From positions 1 through 64,000 of the forward strand of contig JAILDV010000050.1 in assembly GCA_024688885.1 (NCBI GenBank): a DNA stretch of 64,000 bases, written 5' to 3'. The notes under the pieces were generated by a model that was not told the DNA's origin, made no database searches, and saw only the letters and a list, made by a program, of their open reading frames with translations. Source of the DNA: Bacteroidaceae bacterium (lineage in GTDB: Bacteria > Bacteroidota > Bacteroidia > Bacteroidales > Bacteroidaceae). The position numbers were made by a program, and so were the translations under genes. Below are positions 17,786-25,567 of the stretch, in pieces; the first letter of the stretch is position 1; each line of letters begins with the position of its first letter.

Positions 17786-18999
17786 GGAGTGAACAGCAGT
17801 ACATAGAACTTTACCATGAGGTGTCCGACCTGATCAAGAGCAGGAGCTGTGAGGTGATGAACAGCGTGCGCGACGAAGCCTTTGAGACTTTCCGACGTAT
17901 GGGCTTCCCCACCCGAAAGGTGGAACGCTACAGGTACACCGACGTCGATGCCGCTTTCGCTCCCAACTATGGCATATCCCTCTCACCGCTCACGGTCAAG
18001 CCCTCCGCGTACATATATAATATAGAGAACGCCCCCATTGACGTCTCCCCCTACTATCATCAGATAGCAGACCCCCTCGATGCCATCACGGCACTCAACA
18101 CTGCGCTGGTGCACGATGCCCTCTTAGTCCATGTACCCAAGAATCAGCAGGTGGCAGACCCCATTGTGGTGGACAACTGGCTCCGTGGCACAGCCGCCAC
18201 CATGATGAACCGCCGCATACTCATTGTGATGGAACAAGGTGCAGAAGCCACCATCATCATGGGCGACCATGCAGCCGACAAGCAACAGTTCCTCACCACA
18301 CAGGTCATCGAAGTGTATTGCCACGATGGTGCCCGTCTCGACCTCTATGAGACCGAAGAGACCACTCCCCTGTGTTCACGTTTCAGCAATGTGTACATCC
18401 ATGCAGGGCGTGACTGCTCCGTCAAGCACAACAGCATCACCCTCTTCAATGGTCAGACACGCAACCTCTGCGACGTCTATCTGCGAGGCGAGCACAGCGA
18501 GGTGACGCTCAACGGATGTGTCATAGGCGGAGGGACACAACACATAGACAACAACACCCTGATACGTCACGAAGTGCCCAACTGCGCCTCCACCCAGCTC
18601 TACAAATACGTGGTGGACGACAAGGCTGTCGGGGCATTTGCAGGCAAGATTCTTGTGGAGAAAGATGCCCAGAAGACCACCTCGCAAGAGACCAACGCCA
18701 ACCTGTGCGCATCCACCGATGCCCGCATCTACACCCAACCCATGCTGGAGATATATGCCGACGACGTCAAGTGCGCCCATGGCTCGACAGTGGGTGTGAT
18801 GGACGAAGCCGCCCTCTTCTACATGCGGCAGCGGGGCATCCCCGAGACGGAAGCACGCACCCTGCTCAAGAATGCCTTCATGGGGCAGGTGATTGACCAA
18901 ATCAAGTTCGAGCCCCTGCGTCAGAAACTCTATGTGAAGGTGGAGAAACGGTTCCGTGGCGAATTGGACAAGTGCGAAGACTGCCGACTCTGCAAATGA
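17782..18999 (+). CDS. sufD: Fe-S cluster assembly protein SufD
   Basis: The 405-residue β-helix protein has the SufD pattern, including LRGEHSEVTLNGCVIGGGTQHIDNNTLIRH, a KTTSQETNANLCASTDARIYTQPMLEIYADDVKCAHG block and RQRGIPETEARTLLKNAF. SufD pairs with SufB in the scaffold complex and is involved in iron entry. It is translationally coupled to sufC. No sufE, sufU or sufA gene is visible; sufS lies 5.4 kb downstream in another unit. Confidence 0.94.
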   Translation: MRSEQQYIELYHEVSDLIKSRSCEVMNSVRDEAFETFRRMGFPTRKVERYRYTDVDAAFAPNYGISLSPLTVKPSAYIYNIENAPIDVSPYYHQIADPLDAITALNTALVHDALLVHVPKNQQVADPIVVDNWLRGTAATMMNRRILIVMEQGAEATIIMGDHAADKQQFLTTQVIEVYCHDGARLDLYETEETTPLCSRFSNVYIHAGRDCSVKHNSITLFNGQTRNLCDVYLRGEHSEVTLNGCVIGGGTQHIDNNTLIRHEVPNCASTQLYKYVVDDKAVGAFAGKILVEKDAQKTTSQETNANLCASTDARIYTQPMLEIYADDVKCAHGSTVGVMDEAALFYMRQRGIPETEARTLLKNAFMGQVIDQIKFEPLRQKLYVKVEKRFRGELDKCEDCRLCK

Positions 19000-19010
19000 A
19001 CGGCATAAAC

Positions 19011-19052
19011 AATTATGCATTATGAATTGTGCATTATGCATTATGAATTAAA
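19011..19052 (+). repeat. Heptamer array (AATTATG/CATTATG type), 6 units, before ribF
   Basis: AATTATG CATTATG AATTGTG CATTATG CATTATG AATTAAA fills the sufD-ribF gap and creates a false N-terminal extension (MHYELCIMHYEL) in the ribF ORF. Confidence 0.85.
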
Positions 19053-19059
19053 TCCATCA

Positions 19060-19953
19060 ATGATGAAGCCATGTGTGGCAACGATTGGTACCTTCGATGG
19101 TGTACATCGGGGGCATCAGTATGTGCTGCAGCAGGTGGTGAGCCAAGCACGCCAACGGGGATTGGAGTCTGTTGTCCTGACCTTTCCCAACCACCCCATG
19201 CAGGTGTTGCAAGACGGATTTCAGCCACAGATGCTGACCTTGCCCCAAGAAAAAGAGAGGCATCTGCTCCTCACAGGCATCGACCGCGTGGAGATGATGC
19301 CGTTCACCCCGACACTGGCACAGATGAACGCCAATGACTTCATGCGCGACGTGCTGAAAGAGCAGCTGCATGTGCAAGTGCTGATGATGGGCTATGACAA
19401 CCACTTCGGTCACGGTAGCCAAGGATTTGCCGACTATCTGCGCCATGGGGAGAAATTGGGCATGGAAGTGGTGGGCTGTGAAGAACTCGTCTCCGAACAG
19501 CGCATATCCTCCACCGCCATCCGTCAGGCACTGCTGCGTGGAGCAGTGGAAGACGCCCATCACCTGCTGGGCTATCACTATGAACTGGAAGGCGAAGTGG
19601 TTCGAGGCTTTCAGAATGGTCGCAAATTCGGCTATCCCACCGCCAATCTGCACGTGGCACCCTGCAAACTCATCCCCGAGAACGGCGCCTATCTGGTGGC
19701 GACCGACCAAGGGTATGGCATGCTCAATGTGGGCACCCGTCCCACCCTCCACAACGGTCAGCAACGAAGCATCGAGGTACACATCTTCGACTATGAAGGC
19801 GACCTCTACGGTCAGACCCTGACCGTGAAACTCCTGCGCCACCTTCGTCCAGAACAGGAGTTCGACACCCTCGAAGCCCTGCATCGGCAACTCATGGCAG
19901 ACGAAGCCCAATGCCGCCAACTCATCAGCACCTCACCCTCCCCCCAATTATGA
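19060..19953 (+). CDS. ribF: Bifunctional riboflavin kinase/FAD synthetase
   Basis: The N-terminal FAD-synthetase half has the nucleotidyl-transfer motif GTFDGVHRGHQ and SSTAIRQAL. The C-terminal flavokinase half has GRKFGYPTANL and a final LRPEQEFDTLEALHRQLMADE. The enzyme makes FMN and then FAD from riboflavin. The track start at 19015 lies in a repeat array; ATG 19060 (or 19063) starts at the usual MKPCVATIG position and gives ~297 residues. The stop codon falls inside the next heptamer array. Confidence 0.93.
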   Translation: MMKPCVATIGTFDGVHRGHQYVLQQVVSQARQRGLESVVLTFPNHPMQVLQDGFQPQMLTLPQEKERHLLLTGIDRVEMMPFTPTLAQMNANDFMRDVLKEQLHVQVLMMGYDNHFGHGSQGFADYLRHGEKLGMEVVGCEELVSEQRISSTAIRQALLRGAVEDAHHLLGYHYELEGEVVRGFQNGRKFGYPTANLHVAPCKLIPENGAYLVATDQGYGMLNVGTRPTLHNGQQRSIEVHIFDYEGDLYGQTLTVKLLRHLRPEQEFDTLEALHRQLMADEAQCRQLISTSPSPQL

Positions 19954-19987
19954 ATTATGCATTATGAATTATGAATTGTGAATTATG
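19946..19987 (+). repeat. Heptamer array (AATTATG type), 6 units, spanning the ribF stop and next start
   Basis: AATTATG AATTATG CATTATG AATTATG AATTGTG AATTATG. The ribF stop (TGA, 19951-19953) and the ATG of the DUF3109 gene (19985) are both provided by array units. Confidence 0.85.
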
Positions 19988-20566
19988 CTTGAGATACTCA
20001 ACACACTCGTTTCCCTCGACCTCTTCAGGGTGTTCTTCTGTTGCGACCTGCCGAAGTGTCATGGAGCCTGCTGCATAGAAGGCGACGCTGGCGCACCCGT
20101 CACGACCGACGAGGTGGCACTCCTTGAGCAAGCCTATGAGGCGCTGCACGACGACCTCCCTCCCGAAGCCCGACGCCAAATCGAAGCGAAGGGGGTTGTC
20201 TATCCTGACAGGGATGGCGAACTCGTCACACAGATTATTCGTGGAAAAGACTGCGTGTTCGTGAAAAATGAAAACGGCTGCGCCCTCTGTGCCATAGACT
20301 CAGCCTACCGCTGTGGGCGTTTCCGTTGGCAGAAGCCCATCTCATGCGCCCTCTACCCCGTTCGCCTCTCCCAAGTGGGCGGCATGACGGCTGTCAATGT
20401 ACACAAATGGGACATCTGTCAACCGGCACGCGACTTGGGCAGGCAACTGCAGTTGCCCGTCTATCAGTTCCTTAAAGAGCCGCTCATCCGTCAGTTCGGA
20501 CAGGCATGGTGGGACGAGTGCGACGTGGCAGCCAAAGAACTCAAGAAAGCAGGGTATTTAGACTAA
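19985..20566 (+). CDS. DUF3109 family cysteine-rich protein
   Basis: The 193-residue product has the DUF3109 cysteine pattern (CCDLPKCHGACCIEGDAG, then CALC, YRCGRFRWQKPISCALYPVR and DIC), which suggests metal or Fe-S binding. It lacks an export signal. Location at the end of the suf-ribF run fits a link with Fe-S or flavin metabolism, but no reaction is known to me. The ATG at 19985 is formed by the last heptamer of the preceding array. Confidence 0.85.
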   Translation: MLEILNTLVSLDLFRVFFCCDLPKCHGACCIEGDAGAPVTTDEVALLEQAYEALHDDLPPEARRQIEAKGVVYPDRDGELVTQIIRGKDCVFVKNENGCALCAIDSAYRCGRFRWQKPISCALYPVRLSQVGGMTAVNVHKWDICQPARDLGRQLQLPVYQFLKEPLIRQFGQAWWDECDVAAKELKKAGYLD

Positions 20567-20602
20567 ACATCCGTCATAATGCACCGAAAAAAGACAAAAA
20601 AC

Positions 20603-20641
20603 AACATTTTTTCAAAAAAAAAGTGTTGAAAATGTTTTTTT
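20603..20641 (+). terminator. Possible AT-rich terminator after the suf-ribF-DUF3109 run
   Basis: AACATTTT and AAAATGTT (20603-20610, 20629-20636) are inverted and followed by a run of seven T. The stem is short and AT-only, so the call is weak, but no other terminator is visible before the next promoter. Confidence 0.35.
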
Positions 20642-20655
20642 AGAAAAATTTATTA

Positions 20656-20663
20656 TAAATTTG
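20656..20663 (+). promoter_or_regulatory. -7 box (TAAATTTG) for the TackOD1 gene
   Basis: TAAATTTG matches TAnnTTTG. It would give a leader of roughly 85 nt to the ATG at 20753. No clear -33 TTTG is present. Confidence 0.45.
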
Positions 20664-20752
20664 CAACTTAACTGATGCACCCCATGTAAAAACGGAGCAG
20701 GGGCAGAAGTGTGGAACAAAGACCATAATAACAATCAAGTCGTACAAAGCGT

Positions 20753-22237
20753 ATGATAACTATCCAAAATAACGACGGTGACAGACGGGTGCTCGTTCTC
20801 GACAACCCCTTTGCTCTTGACGAGAGCCCAGACTTCCCTGAATACCTCTTCGATGTTGTGTTCATCACCAACGATTCTGCCGAGGAGACAAAGACCATCC
20901 TCAACAGCATCAACCCTGTCACCTCCACCAAGTGCTGCTACAAGCCCCTGTTCGTGTCTGCCTCCCTCAAAGGGAAGATGGGCAGCTACGACGAAATCAT
21001 CGACGGCTACTCAGACAACTGGAACGACATGGAAGTGCTCACAGCCGTCGAGAACATCATCAACTACAACACCCTGATTGGACTTGCAGCCACCGAGGAC
21101 CCCATCATGTCCTCCAACCAGTTCTTCATTCGTCTGACACGCTACCTGATATCACGAAAGAAGACCATTCTCGAACCCAAACTTGACGTCACAGCCTCCA
21201 CAGGCTATGTCATCCCCGTCTTCGACCTCTTCTACAGGCTGGGGCAATACGAACTCTCCGACTACTTCGTGTTCCTTCAGTCCATGGCAGAAAAAGGGCT
21301 CTTCCGCTCCACCAAGTTCGTCAACAAGGTGTACCTCTGCCCCACCTGCCTCCACTCCCATCTGCTCTACATCAAGACCTGCCCCAAGTGCGGACAGTCC
21401 TCCGTGCAGACCGAGGAAGTCATCCACCACTTCCGTTGCGCCAACGTGTCACCCGAACACACCTACAACTTCGGAGGTCAGTTGCGCTGCCCCAAGTGCC
21501 ACAAGATACTTCGCCACATCGGCATGGACTACGACCGTCCAGCGGTCATCCACACATGCAGCACCTGCGGCAACACCTTCATCGAGCCTCGCACACAAAG
21601 TCTCTGCACCAGCTGTCACGAACTGCACGACGTCGAGGAACTCATCCCACAGGACGTCAACGTCTATGAAATCACCTCCGAGGGCAAGCAGAGCATCATC
21701 TCGCCCAACATCGGATTCACCATCTACACCGAATTCTACGACAACTACATCGAATACAACCGATTCGTCAGCCGCATCCGTCTCTTGGCAGAGCAGAAAT
21801 TCTCAGGCAACATCGAAGGCGACCTACTTGTCGGCAAGATATGGATACTGAACGAAGAAGGCGAAACCATGCCCATACGCCCCGAGGAAATCGAACTCGT
21901 CTGCCTCTACTTCCCCAACAACAAGGTGTCGGCAGCCAACAACATCACCTATGTGGGCTCCGTCATCCGCGAACATAAGGGCATTGACACGGAAGAGGAA
22001 ATCATTAACTTTCAAGTGATGATGTCAGAAACCCTCCGAGCCTCCGTGTCCATCCTCAAGCCGGGCGAGACCATCTGCTACAGCTACATGAAGCTGCAGG
22101 GCAACCAGTCCACCATCGACGACTTCATCAAGGAGATGGAATACATCTCCCCCACGCCCGACGACACAGCCACAGGCGAGGCAGGCACCACACAGGCAGC
22201 CCCCGTCCGCCCCACCGACGAAATAGAGGAAATGTAA
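20753..22237 (+). CDS. TackOD1-type zinc-binding output protein
   Basis: The 494-residue product has an N-terminal ~190-residue domain, a central region dense in CxxC pairs (LCPTCLHSHLLYIKTCPKCG, RCPKCHK, CSTCGN, CTSCHE; residues ~195-290) and a C-terminal α/β part (~300-465) before a Pro/Thr-rich tail. The motif order, including SSVQTEEVIHHFRCANVSPE, fits the TackOD1 domain (Thaumarchaeal output domain 1), described from signalling proteins. It is followed 43 bp later by a stand-alone receiver domain, so the pair could form a phosphorelay or cytosolic signalling unit. No kinase is adjacent. Confidence 0.75.
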   Translation: MITIQNNDGDRRVLVLDNPFALDESPDFPEYLFDVVFITNDSAEETKTILNSINPVTSTKCCYKPLFVSASLKGKMGSYDEIIDGYSDNWNDMEVLTAVENIINYNTLIGLAATEDPIMSSNQFFIRLTRYLISRKKTILEPKLDVTASTGYVIPVFDLFYRLGQYELSDYFVFLQSMAEKGLFRSTKFVNKVYLCPTCLHSHLLYIKTCPKCGQSSVQTEEVIHHFRCANVSPEHTYNFGGQLRCPKCHKILRHIGMDYDRPAVIHTCSTCGNTFIEPRTQSLCTSCHELHDVEELIPQDVNVYEITSEGKQSIISPNIGFTIYTEFYDNYIEYNRFVSRIRLLAEQKFSGNIEGDLLVGKIWILNEEGETMPIRPEEIELVCLYFPNNKVSAANNITYVGSVIREHKGIDTEEEIINFQVMMSETLRASVSILKPGETICYSYMKLQGNQSTIDDFIKEMEYISPTPDDTATGEAGTTQAAPVRPTDEIEEM

Positions 22238-22280
22238 GCAAACATCACACGAAACAATAAAACTTAAAACACATACCGAT

Positions 22281-22706
22281 ATGAACAACTACATCACACC
22301 AGGAATCGACGTCGAAAGCCTATCCGTCCTCGTAGTGGATGACGTTCCGTTGAACATCCTTCTTATCAAGAAGATGCTCTCTCAGTACACGTTTGAAATC
22401 CGTACAGCCAATGGTGGTCAGGCAGCCCTTGATGCCATTGCACAGAAAAAGCCAAACCTCGTGCTGCTAGACCTCATGATGCCAGGTATTGATGGTTTTG
22501 AAGTGATTCGCCGTCTCCGTGCAGACGATGCTACGAAAGACCTGCCCATCATCATTCTTTCGGCACTCAACTCCGAACAGGACATCTCCAAAGGCTTCCA
22601 GCTGGGAGCCAACGACTTCATCAACAAGCCCATCATCATGGAGAAGCTCCTCAGCAGCGTCACCACACAGATAAACCTTCAGGCTGCAAAGGCACAGAAT
22701 GGATGA
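22281..22706 (+). CDS. Stand-alone response regulator receiver domain
   Basis: The 141-residue product is a CheY-like receiver with no output domain. The acidic pair (LVVDDVP), phospho-acceptor Asp (LLDLMMPG), switch Ser (IILSALNS) and conserved Lys (INKPI) are present, so phosphorylation is expected. It follows the TackOD1 gene in the same direction, and that protein may be its output partner. The gene ends before a bidirectional terminator. Confidence 0.9.
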   Translation: MNNYITPGIDVESLSVLVVDDVPLNILLIKKMLSQYTFEIRTANGGQAALDAIAQKKPNLVLLDLMMPGIDGFEVIRRLRADDATKDLPIIILSALNSEQDISKGFQLGANDFINKPIIMEKLLSSVTTQINLQAAKAQNG

Positions 22707-22731
22707 TAGGAGCATGTGCGGGAAAAGCACG

Positions 22732-22777
22732 AAAAAAGACCACGGACGGGAAACATTTTCCTTCCGTGGTCTTCTTT
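22732..22777 (+). terminator. Bidirectional terminator between the receiver gene and hisS
   Basis: GACCACGGACGG (22738) and CCTTCCGTGGTC (22760) form a 12-bp stem with one mismatch. An A6 run precedes it and a T-rich TTCTTT follows, so it can serve both converging genes. Confidence 0.85.
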
Positions 22778-22798
22778 ATATGAACCATCCAATGCCTG

Positions 22799-24154
22799 CT
22801 ACTTCCTTAAAACCTCCACCAGTTCCTCCACCGTCACCAGTTTCTGCTCACCTGTCATCATGTTCTTCAAGTTAATCTTCCCCTCCTTCATCTCGCTCTC
22901 ACCAGCAAGCGCCACAAACGGAATCCCCTTGGCATTTGCATAGCTCATCTGCTTCTTCATCTTCGCTGCGTCAGGGAACTGCTCACCACTAATGCCAGCC
23001 TCGCGAACCCTTGACAAGATAGGCATACAATAGGTTGCCTCTGACTCGCCAAAATTGACGAACAGCACCTTCGTGGCACCTACAGCCTCCTTCGGATAAA
23101 GGTCTAACTGATTCAGCACATCAAAGATTCTGTCCGCACCAAACGAGATGCCCACGCCACTCAGTCCAGGCATGCCAAAAATGCCTGTCAGGTTATCATA
23201 GCGTCCACCACCAGTGATGGAGCCGATTTCCACATCCAGCGCCTTCACTTCAAAAATGGCACCCGTATAGTAATTCAAGCCTCGCGCCAGTGTCAAATCA
23301 AACTCCACCTCATTCTTCGTTCCCAGTTTGCTGAAGATGTACTCCATTTCTTCCACACCCTTCAATCCTGTCTCCGAATCTTTCAGCACATTCCTCATCG
23401 TCGCCAATTTTTCCGCATTTGAACCATTCAATTGAATGATGGGTTGCAACTGCTCTATCGCGTCTGCAGGGATACCTGCCTCAGCCAACTCAGCATTCAC
23501 TGCAGCCAAACCAATCTTATCCAGCTTGTCCATCGCCACCGTTATCTCCACAATCTTGTCTGCCTGACCGATCATCTCTGCTATACCCGTCAGAATCTTA
23601 CGGTTGTTCATCTTAATGCATACCCTCACACCAAAGCGGGTAAACACCGTATCAACAATCTGCATCAACTCCACCTCGTTCAACAATGAATCACTGCCCA
23701 CCACATCTGCATCACACTGATAAAACTCTCTGTATCTGCCCTTCTGCGGACGGTCTGCACGCCATACAGGCTGAATTTGGTATCGCTTGAATGGCAACGT
23801 CAGTTCCTCCCTGTGCTGCACCACATAGCGGGCAAATGGCACTGTCAAATCATATCGCAAACCCTTCTCGCAAAACCTTGCCGCCAACTTTCCCGTACTC
23901 GTCGTCGCAACCTCCTCCGCTGTCATCCCATGCAGAAAATCGCCTGAATTGAGAATCTTGAAGAGCAGTTTGTCACCCTCTTCACCATACTTACCCATCA
24001 ACGTTGAGAGATTCTCCATTGCCGGTGTTTCAATCTGCTGAAAACCATACAATGCATACACATCCTTGATGGTATTGAAAATATAATTACGCTTCGCCAT
24101 CTCCATTGGCGAAAAGTCACGTGTTCCCTTTGGAATGCTTGGTTTTTGTGCCAT
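22799..24154 (-). CDS. hisS: Histidyl-tRNA synthetase
   Basis: The 451-residue class II synthetase has motif 2 ([26 protein letters not shown]), the histidine-specific [13 protein letters not shown] and motif 3 ([15 protein letters not shown]), followed by the anticodon-binding domain. It charges tRNA-His in the cytosol. It is monocistronic, with a promoter at 24183-24190 and a shared terminator downstream. Confidence 0.96.
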   Translation of the reverse strand: MAQKPSIPKGTRDFSPMEMAKRNYIFNTIKDVYALYGFQQIETPAMENLSTLMGKYGEEGDKLLFKILNSGDFLHGMTAEEVATTSTGKLAARFCEKGLRYDLTVPFARYVVQHREELTLPFKRYQIQPVWRADRPQKGRYREFYQCDADVVGSDSLLNEVELMQIVDTVFTRFGVRVCIKMNNRKILTGIAEMIGQADKIVEITVAMDKLDKIGLAAVNAELAEAGIPADAIEQLQPIIQLNGSNAEKLATMRNVLKDSETGLKGVEEMEYIFSKLGTKNEVEFDLTLARGLNYYTGAIFEVKALDVEIGSITGGGRYDNLTGIFGMPGLSGVGISFGADRIFDVLNQLDLYPKEAVGATKVLFVNFGESEATYCMPILSRVREAGISGEQFPDAAKMKKQMSYANAKGIPFVALAGESEMKEGKINLKNMMTGEQKLVTVEELVEVLRK

Positions 24155-24182
24155 AATCTTGTATCGAATTACAATTTGAATG

Positions 24183-24190
24183 CAAAGGTA
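24183..24190 (-). promoter_or_regulatory. -7 box (TACCTTTG) for hisS
   Basis: On the minus strand TACCTTTG precedes the hisS ATG by 28 nt, giving a leader of about 24 nt. Confidence 0.65.
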
Positions 24191-24198
24191 GGGAAAAA

Positions 24199-24310
24199 AA
24201 TGAGAAAATGAAAGAATGAGAAAATGAAAGAGGAATTATTTGCTATTCAGGGCGTTTTTTCGTTGAAAAAGTAACAATTCCTAATTCCTAATCCCTAATT
24301 CCTAATTAAA
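24199..24310 (+). repeat. Repeat-filled gap between hisS and sufS
   Basis: It contains two copies of a 16-mer AATGAGAAAATGAAAG (24199-24230) and a heptamer array AATTCCT AATTCCT AATCCCT AATTCCT AATTAAA (24276-24310). The array ends 5 bp before the sufS -7 box. No gene is seen. Confidence 0.75.
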
Positions 24311-24315
24311 TTGAC

Positions 24316-24323
24316 TACCTTTG
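24316..24323 (+). promoter_or_regulatory. -7 box (TACCTTTG) for sufS
   Basis: TACCTTTG lies 29 nt before the sufS ATG. The position where -33 would be is occupied by the heptamer array, and no TTTG is seen. Confidence 0.55.
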
Positions 24324-24352
24324 CAAAAACTTTCAACAGTCAACCGTAAGCA

Positions 24353-25567
24353 ATGTATAACGTAAATAAAGTACGCGCGGACTTTCCCATTCTTTCCAGA
24401 GAAGTGTATGGAAAGCCCTTGGTGTATTTAGACAATGGTGCAACAACGCAAAAGCCCCGTCAGGTGGTGGAGGCGATGGTGGACGAATACTACAACGTAA
24501 ATGCGAACGTACATCGTGGGGTGCATTTCCTCTCCCAACAGGCAACCGACCTGCACGAAGCAAGCCGCGAGGTGGTGAGGGCATTCATCCATGCACGCAG
24601 CACCAACGAAATCATCTTTACACGCGGCACAACGGAGAGCATCAACCTGCTCGCCTTCTCATTGGGCGAAGCCATGGTGAAGGAAGGCGACGAGGTGGTG
24701 GTGAGCGCCATGGAGCACCACTCCAACATCGTGCCTTGGCAGATGATGTGCGAGAGGAAGGGCGCACTGTTGCGGGTGATTCCCATGACCGACGAAGGCG
24801 AGTTACAGCTGGATGCCCTCGAAGAGCTCCTCACAGAACGCACACGCATTGTGTGCTGCACCCAAGTGAGCAATGTGCTGGGCACGGTCAATCCCGTCAA
24901 GGAAATAGTGCGGATGGCACACGACAAGGGCATCCCCGTGCTTGTGGATGGCGCTCAGTCGGTGCCCCACATGCAGGTGGACATGCAGGACTTGGATTGC
25001 GACTTTTTCGCCTTCTCAGGTCACAAGGTCTATGGACCCACAGGCGTGGGGGTGCTCTATGGGAAAGAAGCCTGGCTGGAGAAACTCCCTCCCTATCAGG
25101 GAGGTGGAGAAATGATAAAGAACGTGACCTTTCAGAAAACCACCTACAACGCCCTTCCCTACAAGTTTGAGGCTGGCACCCCCGACTATGTGGCAACCCA
25201 TGCCTTGGCTAAGGCGCTCAACTACGTGAACGACTTGGGCATGGAGAACATTGAGGCGCACGAACGGGAACTGACTCTCTATGCCTTGGAACAGCTGCAG
25301 CGCATTGAGGGCATGCGGATCATCGGGCGCGCCCGACAACACGATGCCGTCATCAGTTTCTTGGTGGGCGACATCCATCATCTTGACATGGGCACCCTGC
25401 TCGACCGTCTGGGCATTGCCGTCCGCACTGGTCATCATTGCGCCGAACCTCTGATGAGAAGGTTGGGAATCGAAGGCACAGTGCGGGCATCATTTTCATT
25501 GTACAACACGAAAGAAGAGGTGGATGTTCTTGTGGATGGCATTGAACGTATCAGGAAAATGTTCTGA
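24353..25567 (+). CDS. sufS: Cysteine desulfurase SufS
   Basis: The 404-residue class V aminotransferase-fold enzyme has the PLP lysine in FSGHKVYGPTGVGVLYG (~residue 226), DGAQSVPH for cofactor contact and the active-site cysteine in RTGHHCAEPLMRRLGI (~364). It takes sulfur from cysteine for the SufBCD scaffold encoded 5 kb upstream. The short active-site loop fits group II (SufS), which normally needs SufE or SufU; neither is in the window. It overlaps the next gene by 1 bp (TGATG). Confidence 0.94.
   Translation: MYNVNKVRADFPILSREVYGKPLVYLDNGATTQKPRQVVEAMVDEYYNVNANVHRGVHFLSQQATDLHEASREVVRAFIHARSTNEIIFTRGTTESINLLAFSLGEAMVKEGDEVVVSAMEHHSNIVPWQMMCERKGALLRVIPMTDEGELQLDALEELLTERTRIVCCTQVSNVLGTVNPVKEIVRMAHDKGIPVLVDGAQSVPHMQVDMQDLDCDFFAFSGHKVYGPTGVGVLYGKEAWLEKLPPYQGGGEMIKNVTFQKTTYNALPYKFEAGTPDYVATHALAKALNYVNDLGMENIEAHERELTLYALEQLQRIEGMRIIGRARQHDAVISFLVGDIHHLDMGTLLDRLGIAVRTGHHCAEPLMRRLGIEGTVRASFSLYNTKEEVDVLVDGIERIRKMF

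Noticed and set aside
19015-19059. N-terminal extension of RibF
   Set aside because: Encoded by heptamer repeats and absent from the RibF family; ATG 19060 aligns with the normal start.
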